Assembly: GCA_031255235.1 (NCBI GenBank) | Contig: JAIRSX010000091.1 | Coordinates: forward strand, 1 to 19,375 | Direction of reading: 5' to 3' | Length of the DNA stretch: 19,375 nucleotides | From: Rickettsiales bacterium | GTDB lineage: Bacteria; Pseudomonadota; Alphaproteobacteria; Rickettsiales; UBA1997 | Part shown: piece after piece, positions 14,104-19,375 of the stretch | Layout of the letters: each line of letters begins with the position of its first letter | How positions within the stretch are numbered: position 1 is the first letter of the stretch | Notes under the pieces: generated by a model | Databases searched by the model: none | Seen by the model: only the letters and a program-made list of their open reading frames with translations | What the model was told of the DNA's origin: nothing | Program-made: the position numbers and the translations under genes

Positions 14104-17100
14104 ATGGTATTAGATAGTATTTATACATATGATTTGGTGTCGTCAGCAAATCAAAATACGAATCTTGCTGATTATGATGCGATTAAGATATCAATAGCAA
14201 GTCCAGAGAAAATTAGAAGTTGGAGTTACGGTGAGGTTACAAAGCCGGATACAGTGAATTATAGAACATTCAAACCAGAAAAAGATGGTTTATTTTGTGC
14301 AAAAATTTTTGGTCCAATTAAAGATTACGAGTGTCTCTGTGGTAAATACAAAAGGATAAAATATAAAGGGATAATTTGTGAAAAGTGTGGTGTAGAAGTT
14401 ACTTCATCAAAGGTTAGAAGGGAGAGAATGGGACATATTGATTTGGTGTGTCCTGTTGCTCATATCTGGTTTTTGAAATCTTTACCTTCAAAAATTTCGA
14501 CAATACTTGGTGCTAAGCTCAAGGATATTGAACGGGTTATATACTTTGAATCTTACATCGTTACTGAAGTTAAAGCTGTTGCTGATACTGGTGATTTGTA
14601 TGAAGGACAAATTTTAACTGAGACATTATATGATGAGTGTAAGGAAAAATACGGAGATTCATTTAAGGCCGAGACTGGTGCTGCTGTTGTTAGAAAATTG
14701 CTTGAAAGAATAGATTTGGAAAAACTAAGAGGAGAACTTACTAAGAAATTAAAAGGTGAGTTTAAGGAAGAAGGCAAGGACGTTAAAAAAAGTAGTGGAG
14801 ACAAAAAGAATATTCTGAAACAGTTAAAAATTGTAAATGATTTTATAAAATCTGGTACTAGGCCGGAATGGATGATTTTTACGGTTTTACCTGTTATTCC
14901 GCCGGGATTGAGACCATTGGTTCAGTTGGATGCTGGAACTGTTGCTGCCAGTGACTTAAACGAACTTTACAGACGAGTTATAAATAGGAATAATCGTCTT
15001 AAAAGGTTCATGGAGAAGGATGCACCGGAATTTATGATTAGAACAGAGCAAAAAATGCTTCAGGAAGCGGTTGATGCTTTGTTAGATAATGGTAGAAATG
15101 GTAATGTTGTTTCAACTGGTAATAAGAGACCATTTAAGTCTTTGAGTGATTCCATGAAGGGAAAGACTGGTAGATTTAGACAGAACTTGCTTGGTAAGAG
15201 GGTTGATTATTCTGGTCGTTCAGTTATCGTTGTTGGTCCTTCTTTGAAAATAAATGAATGTGGTATTCCTAAGAAGATCGCTCTTGAATTGTTCCGACCT
15301 TTTGTTTATTCTAAGTTGGAATTGTATGGCTTGTCTTCGTCAATTAGACAATCGAAGAAGATGGTTGATTTAGAATATGGGGAAGTGTATGATGTCTTGG
15401 AAGAGGTTATTAGAGAACACCCAGTTTTATTGAATCGTGCTCCTACTTTGCATAGGTTGTCGGTTCAGGCTTTCAACCCTGTTTTGATTGAAGGAAAAGC
15501 AATACAAATGCATCCTTTGGTTTGTAAGGCATTCAATGCCGATTTTGACGGTGACCAAATGTCAGTACATGTTCCTTTATCAATTGAGGCACAAATAGAA
15601 GCAAAGGTGTTGATGATGTCTACTTCTAATATTTTGCATCCGAAAGATGGGAAAGCAACCATTATGCCAGAGGAAGATATGATGTTCGGTGCATACTATT
15701 TGACGCTTCAATCTAGTAGATTGGAAAAGAATCCATATATCTTGTCTGATGTAAATGAGATGGAGGCCGCTCTGTTTAGTAAACTTATTACCATTAATGA
15801 TATAGTCCTATATAAATTTGAAGTTTTATCTCAAAATGGTGAAAAAATTATTAGAAAGGAAAAGACTACGCCGGGTAGAATTAAATTATTCAATGTTACT
15901 CCTGATGTTTGTAGAAAAGAGGAAATTTTATCTTTAATAAATAAGCCACTATTTAAGAACGATGTTAAAATTTTATTGGACTATATTTATAGAAATTCTA
16001 CACAGACTGATACATGTATTTTTTCTGATAAATTTATGGATTTGGCGTTTGAGGTTGCAACAAAATCTGGTTTATCCGTTGGAAAGGATGATATGTTGAT
16101 CCCAGAATCTAAAAAAGAGATAGTTGAGGCAGCACAAAAAAATGTTGACAAAATTGAAAAACAGTTTGAAAGTGGTTTGATTACAAATGGTGAAAGATAT
16201 AACAAAATAATTGATATCTGGTCTAAATGCTCTGATGAGATTACGAAGGAAATGGTGAAAAAAATGGATTGTGATCGCGAGCCGTCAAGTAGAAATTCAA
16301 TATATATGATGGCTGAGTGTGGTGCGAGAGGTTCAAAATCACAGTTGCAACAATTGTGCTCTATGAGGGGTTTGATGACAAAAGCGTCTGGTGCAATTAT
16401 TGAAACTCCAATTATTACCAATCTTAAAGAGGGGTTAAATGTTAGTGAGTTCTTTATTTCTGCGAACCTTACCAGAAAAGGTTATGTTGATATTGCCTTG
16501 AAAACTGCAAATGCTGGTTATCTTACAAGAAAATTGGTTGGTGTAGCACAGGATGTTGTTGTAACAATGGATGACTGTGGAACAAAGAATGGTATTCTTT
16601 TAGAGGAAAAGGTTGAGAACGGTAAAATTATTATGCCTTTGTACGAGAGGGTATTGGGTAGGACTTTATCTAAAGATTTGATTGATCCAAATACGAATGA
16701 GGTTTTAATTGAAGCGAATACCTTGATTGATGAAAAGTTATCTAAGATTTTCAAAGAGAAAGATATTAAGCAAATTGAAGTTAGATCTGCTCTCACATGT
16801 GAATGTAAGGATGGTATTTGTGCCAAATGTTATGGTAGAGATTTGACGACTGGTATTTTAGTTTCTGAGGGTGAAGCTGTTGGTGTTGTTGCTGCCCAAG
16901 CTATTGGTGAGCCAGGAACGCAGTTGACGATGAACTCTAAGCATAATGCTGCTGGTGGTGGTGTTATTGAGTCCTCAATAGTTTCTCCAGCTAGTGGAAC
17001 TGCTTCTATCAAAAATTATAGTGTTGTAAAAAATAGAAATGGTGACAACATAGTTCTATCAAGAAATTATAAGATTTTGATTCAGGGCGAAAACGGTAAT

Positions 17101-18222
17101 GTTTTATTTACTTATAACATTCCTTTTGGTTCAAAAGTTTTCCATAAAGATGGTGATAAAATAGGAAAGAATGATCTGATAGCAGAATGGGATCCATATA
17201 ATATTCCGGTTATTACAACCAAATCAGGCAAAGTTAAGTATAAAGACTTGTTTATTGATATGTCATTGGAGGAAAGATTTGATGAGGAGGCAAATATATC
17301 CACAAAAATTGTTATTGATTGGAAGAGGCAAGAACAAAAATTGAAATTAAAACCATCTATTGTTGTAGCAGATACTGAATATGAGTTGGTTATTGATGCG
17401 ATTTTAAATGTAAATGATAATGATGAAGTTTTGGAAGGGGATGTTGTAGCAAAAGTTCCAAGAGAATCTATCAGAAATAAGGATATCACTGGTGGTCTTC
17501 CAAAGGTTGCAAGATTATTTGAACTTTCTGGTTTTTCTAAAAATCTATATTCAATAATTGCTTCAGTCGATGGAGTCGTTGATGTTAATGCTGAAAAGAC
17601 AAAATATAGAATTACTATTAAACCAACTGATGGAAGTGAGTCGGTGGTTTATGTAATTCCTAAATCTAAATATTTGTTTGTTAGTACAGGGGATTTTGTT
17701 CACAAAGGAGACATTTTGATTGATGGAATGCCAATTCCACATGATATTTTAAAGGTTTTAGGTATTAGTGCTTTTGCTAAACACATGGTTACTGAGATAC
17801 AAAAAATTTATGAAGGTCAAGGTATAAATGTTGCTGATAAACATATTGAGATTATTTTAAGCAAATTGTTACAAAAAATTGAAGTTATAGATAGTGGTGA
17901 GACTACCTTGTATGAGGGTGATGTTTTAGATAGGGATGAATTTGAAAAAGTAAATAAAGAAGCGGAAGCAGAAGGTTTAAAGCCAGCAAGAGCATCCTCT
18001 GTTTTATTGGGATTGACAAAAGCATCTTTACAGACGAAGTCATTTATTGCCGCAGCGTCTTTCCAAGAAACCACAAAAGTTTTAACGAATGCTTCAATAC
18101 AGGGTAAGGTTGATAGTTTGAAAGGTTTGAAGGAAAACATTGTATTGGGAAGGTTGATACCTGCCGGAACTGGATTATTGTTTGATAGAATTAAAAGTAA
18201 ATTAAAGAAAGAAGCGAGTTAA
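14104..18222 (+). CDS. rpoC: RNA polymerase beta' subunit with an altered active centre
   Basis: Largest RNA polymerase subunit, bearing half of the catalytic site. The 1372 residues are full length, shorter than E. coli's 1407. Zinc site 1 is Cys77, Cys79, Cys92 and Cys95. The catalytic magnesium motif NADFDGD spans 478-484 (Asp480, 482, 484). Zinc site 2 is Cys825, Cys899, Cys906 and Cys909. A proteobacterial-type insertion (SI3) splits the trigger loop. Conserved stretches such as GKRVDYSGRSVI and REHPVLLNRAPTLHRL are intact. Two normally near-invariant elements are changed: the bridge-helix start (HGARKG in E. coli, here NLTRKG, 788-793) and the trigger loop (LTMRTFHIGG, here LTMNSKHNAA, 941-950). 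The element after SI3 also changes (FEARRPK to FELSGFSK). No rpoB lies upstream; a terminator follows. Confidence 0.98.
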   Translation: MVLDSIYTYDLVSSANQNTNLADYDAIKISIASPEKIRSWSYGEVTKPDTVNYRTFKPEKDGLFCAKIFGPIKDYECLCGKYKRIKYKGIICEKCGVEVTSSKVRRERMGHIDLVCPVAHIWFLKSLPSKISTILGAKLKDIERVIYFESYIVTEVKAVADTGDLYEGQILTETLYDECKEKYGDSFKAETGAAVVRKLLERIDLEKLRGELTKKLKGEFKEEGKDVKKSSGDKKNILKQLKIVNDFIKSGTRPEWMIFTVLPVIPPGLRPLVQLDAGTVAASDLNELYRRVINRNNRLKRFMEKDAPEFMIRTEQKMLQEAVDALLDNGRNGNVVSTGNKRPFKSLSDSMKGKTGRFRQNLLGKRVDYSGRSVIVVGPSLKINECGIPKKIALELFRPFVYSKLELYGLSSSIRQSKKMVDLEYGEVYDVLEEVIREHPVLLNRAPTLHRLSVQAFNPVLIEGKAIQMHPLVCKAFNADFDGDQMSVHVPLSIEAQIEAKVLMMSTSNILHPKDGKATIMPEEDMMFGAYYLTLQSSRLEKNPYILSDVNEMEAALFSKLITINDIVLYKFEVLSQNGEKIIRKEKTTPGRIKLFNVTPDVCRKEEILSLINKPLFKNDVKILLDYIYRNSTQTDTCIFSDKFMDLAFEVATKSGLSVGKDDMLIPESKKEIVEAAQKNVDKIEKQFESGLITNGERYNKIIDIWSKCSDEITKEMVKKMDCDREPSSRNSIYMMAECGARGSKSQLQQLCSMRGLMTKASGAIIETPIITNLKEGLNVSEFFISANLTRKGYVDIALKTANAGYLTRKLVGVAQDVVVTMDDCGTKNGILLEEKVENGKIIMPLYERVLGRTLSKDLIDPNTNEVLIEANTLIDEKLSKIFKEKDIKQIEVRSALTCECKDGICAKCYGRDLTTGILVSEGEAVGVVAAQAIGEPGTQLTMNSKHNAAGGGVIESSIVSPASGTASIKNYSVVKNRNGDNIVLSRNYKILIQGENGNVLFTYNIPFGSKVFHKDGDKIGKNDLIAEWDPYNIPVITTKSGKVKYKDLFIDMSLEERFDEEANISTKIVIDWKRQEQKLKLKPSIVVADTEYELVIDAILNVNDNDEVLEGDVVAKVPRESIRNKDITGGLPKVARLFELSGFSKNLYSIIASVDGVVDVNAEKTKYRITIKPTDGSESVVYVIPKSKYLFVSTGDFVHKGDILIDGMPIPHDILKVLGISAFAKHMVTEIQKIYEGQGINVADKHIEIILSKLLQKIEVIDSGETTLYEGDVLDRDEFEKVNKEAEAEGLKPARASSVLLGLTKASLQTKSFIAAASFQETTKVLTNASIQGKVDSLKGLKENIVLGRLIPAGTGLLFDRIKSKLKKEAS

Positions 18223-18246
18223 TTCTGTGAGATAATTCAAAGAAGA

Positions 18247-18290
18247 AAAAGGACTTGTGATGATTTAGATCTTCGAGTCCTTTTATTTTG
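18247..18290. terminator. Bidirectional intrinsic terminator
   Basis: A perfect 9-base inverted repeat, AAAAGGACT (18247-18255) and AGTCCTTTT (18276-18284). It can be extended by a G-T and a G-C pair, leaving a 16-base loop. The stem runs into TTTTATTTT on the plus strand; on the minus strand it runs into TTTTTCTTC. It can therefore end transcription of rpoC and of the convergent SerA-derived gene. Confidence 0.8.
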
Positions 18291-18375
18291 GTTAGTGAAA
18301 AAATACAGCACAAAATAACACATTACAAAGAATCACTTTCGTGAATTAGAAATGCGATATAAAAGTTTAAGAAAA

Positions 18376-18939
18376 TTATTCTGAAAATGCGTCTATGACC
18401 CTAACTTTTTTAGAGCCGTGAACGGCGTTCATTGCTTCAACAACATTATCAATAAAACTTTCTTTAGCAATGTCAGTTGCGACATAACCAAGGTTGGTTA
18501 AGGTATTCAAATATTGTGCTTCTATATTTATACGATAATATGCAAAAATTAAGTTTAGTTCTTTCATAACACCCGGAACATTGTCGTGTGTATGTAATAA
18601 ACGGATAGAATTCTTTCTGGCACCGATTGCTATTTCCGGATAATTTAAAGAGTTGGCAGTATTTCCAAACTTTAAAAAATTTACCAAATCATCACTATTT
18701 TTAAATAGTGCAATTCCATAACTTGTTGCTAGATCGAGATCAATATTATTTGATGGGGAAACAATAGCAAAAACTTTTTTTCTAATAGATTTTAGTGTTT
18801 CGTCTGTAATCTTAAATTTATCTAAAATAATTGCATCAGCGGATTCAACTTCTTTTAGAAGGTCATTCTCATTATTAGTAGCAAGTGCAACAAAATCTGT
18901 ATTATTAAATTTTACAGAGTTTTCAAAAACTATTTTCAT
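18376..18939 (-). CDS. SerA-derived ACT protein lacking the catalytic/NAD domain
   Basis: A 187-residue remnant of D-3-phosphoglycerate dehydrogenase (about 410 residues in E. coli), the first enzyme of serine synthesis. Residues 1-80 match the start of the substrate-binding domain, including ADAIILDKFKITDETLKSI and NNIDLDLATSYGIALF. The sequence then jumps directly to the segment before the ACT domain (GNTANSLNYPEIAI, 92-105). The complete NAD-binding domain and the catalytic Arg, Glu and His are missing. The ACT domain is well kept: RLLHTHDNVPGV, then NIEAQYLNTLTNLGYVATDI. His118, Asn120 and Asn138 correspond to the serine-binding His344, Asn346 and Asn364 of E. coli SerA. The frame is open throughout with a normal ATG. 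It cannot be a dehydrogenase; it may be a serine-binding regulator or a recent deletion product. Confidence 0.85.
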   Translation of the reverse strand: MKIVFENSVKFNNTDFVALATNNENDLLKEVESADAIILDKFKITDETLKSIRKKVFAIVSPSNNIDLDLATSYGIALFKNSDDLVNFLKFGNTANSLNYPEIAIGARKNSIRLLHTHDNVPGVMKELNLIFAYYRINIEAQYLNTLTNLGYVATDIAKESFIDNVVEAMNAVHGSKKVRVIDAFSE

Positions 18940-18993
18940 ATCAGTATAAAGAAATTATTACAACAGCATATAAAAATGATAAATAAAATCAAA

Positions 18994-19200
18994 TTATTGT
19001 AGTAATTCTGAAATCAACCAATTAATAATAGATCTTCTGCAAATATATAATTTCTTATATTTTTCATACAATAGCTCCAGATTATAGATTCCTGCTATTA
19101 TATTTAATCTTAGACCAAATCTTTTTCTGCATCTATATTTATCAGATATTATTCTGAATTTCTTTATATCTCCTATAACATTTTCAACTATAATTCTATT
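18994..19200 (-). mobile_element. C-terminal remnant of an IS5-family transposase
   Basis: Read on the minus strand from 19200, this encodes 68 residues: NRIIVENVIGDIKKFRIISD, then KYRCRKRFGLRLNIIAGIYN, ending INWLISELLQ and a stop. This is the characteristic C-terminal end of DDE (Tnp_4-type) transposases of IS5-like elements, with the catalytic Glu in VENVIG. An in-frame stop lies just upstream (19201-19203) and no N-terminal part was found, so it is an inactive fragment. No inverted repeats were recognised. Confidence 0.8.
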
Positions 19201-19214
19201 TTATAATTCTATTT
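19189..19214. repeat. 13-base perfect tandem duplication
   Basis: TATAATTCTATTT occurs twice back to back, at 19189-19201 and 19202-19214. The unit is 13 bases long, so the duplication shifts the frame of the transposase remnant. With one copy removed, the minus-strand frame would extend upstream by a few more codons before another stop, so it probably is one of several decay steps. Confidence 0.85.
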
Positions 19215-19375
19215 ATGGAATGCACTTTATTTTATCATCTATATAAATTCTGAATTACGAAAGGAGTGTCTATTGAATAGTGTGTAAATAATAATTAAAT
19301 TCTCATAGAGTGATAAAGATTTGATATCTGAGAAACGAATAACACAACATTAGACCTCCTGCACATATAATTCTT
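19215..19375. other. Unassigned AT-rich sequence at the window end
   Basis: Nothing recognisable in either strand. It may be further decayed insertion-sequence DNA, since it adjoins the transposase remnant, but no motif supports this. Confidence 0.4.

Noticed and set aside
16921..16977. A frameshift or sequencing slip explaining the odd trigger loop
   Set aside because: Neither alternative frame gives the canonical motif (one has stops), and the flanking residues stay in register with E. coli at a constant offset of 11 up to the loop.

Overview
The window is AT-rich and densely packed. Its gene content points to a reduced-genome alphaproteobacterium, most plausibly in or near the Rickettsiales. 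It carries a 1372-residue RpoC with an alpha-type insertion, an FtsW of alphaproteobacterial style, a meso-diaminopimelate-type MurE, BamB-like and LptE-like outer-membrane lipoproteins, Psd and a prepilin peptidase. An acetolactate synthase small subunit and a SerA-derived ACT protein show that some amino-acid metabolism is, or recently was, present. That is unusual for classic Rickettsiales; better endowed lineages such as Deianiraeaceae are one possibility. The taxonomic placement is inference; no 16S rRNA gene lies here. The standard code fits every gene, with TGA used as stop.

Layout. Bases 1-82 are a pure C run, almost certainly an assembly or sequencing artefact at a contig end. Next come pilD (+), ftsW (-), a pseudopilin-like gene (+) and an archaeal/eukaryotic-type proS (+). 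A DUF5662-like gene (-) is divergent from a psd/LptE-like pair (+). From 11861 down to 6489 runs a five-gene minus-strand cluster: murE-mrdA-tsaB-ilvN-bamB. This mixes peptidoglycan synthesis, tRNA modification, branched-chain amino-acid regulation and outer-membrane assembly. Divergent from it are a small lipoprotein gene and acpS. A gene-poor stretch of about 560 bases ends in a purine-rich leader with a strong Shine-Dalgarno and a 15-codon ORF. After it come a signal-peptide/membrane protein gene, ybaB and rpoC. A bidirectional terminator separates rpoC from a SerA-derived ACT protein on the minus strand. The last 380 bases hold a decayed IS5-family transposase end and otherwise nothing recognisable.

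The genes serve mainly the cell envelope: FtsW, PBP2 and MurE for peptidoglycan, Psd and AcpS for lipids, and the BamB-like and LptE-like lipoproteins for the outer membrane. The rest serve gene expression (RpoC, YbaB, ProS, TsaB).

The most striking observations are these. (1) RpoC has radical substitutions at normally near-invariant mobile parts of the active centre: the bridge-helix N-terminal hinge and the trigger loop. (2) rpoC is not next to rpoB. (3) The SerA remnant has lost its catalytic and NAD domains in frame but keeps all three serine-binding residues of the ACT domain. (4) ProS is of the archaeal type and has lost its zinc ligands. (5) There is a small, apparently well-translated leader ORF. 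No complete, clearly new multi-gene system was found.
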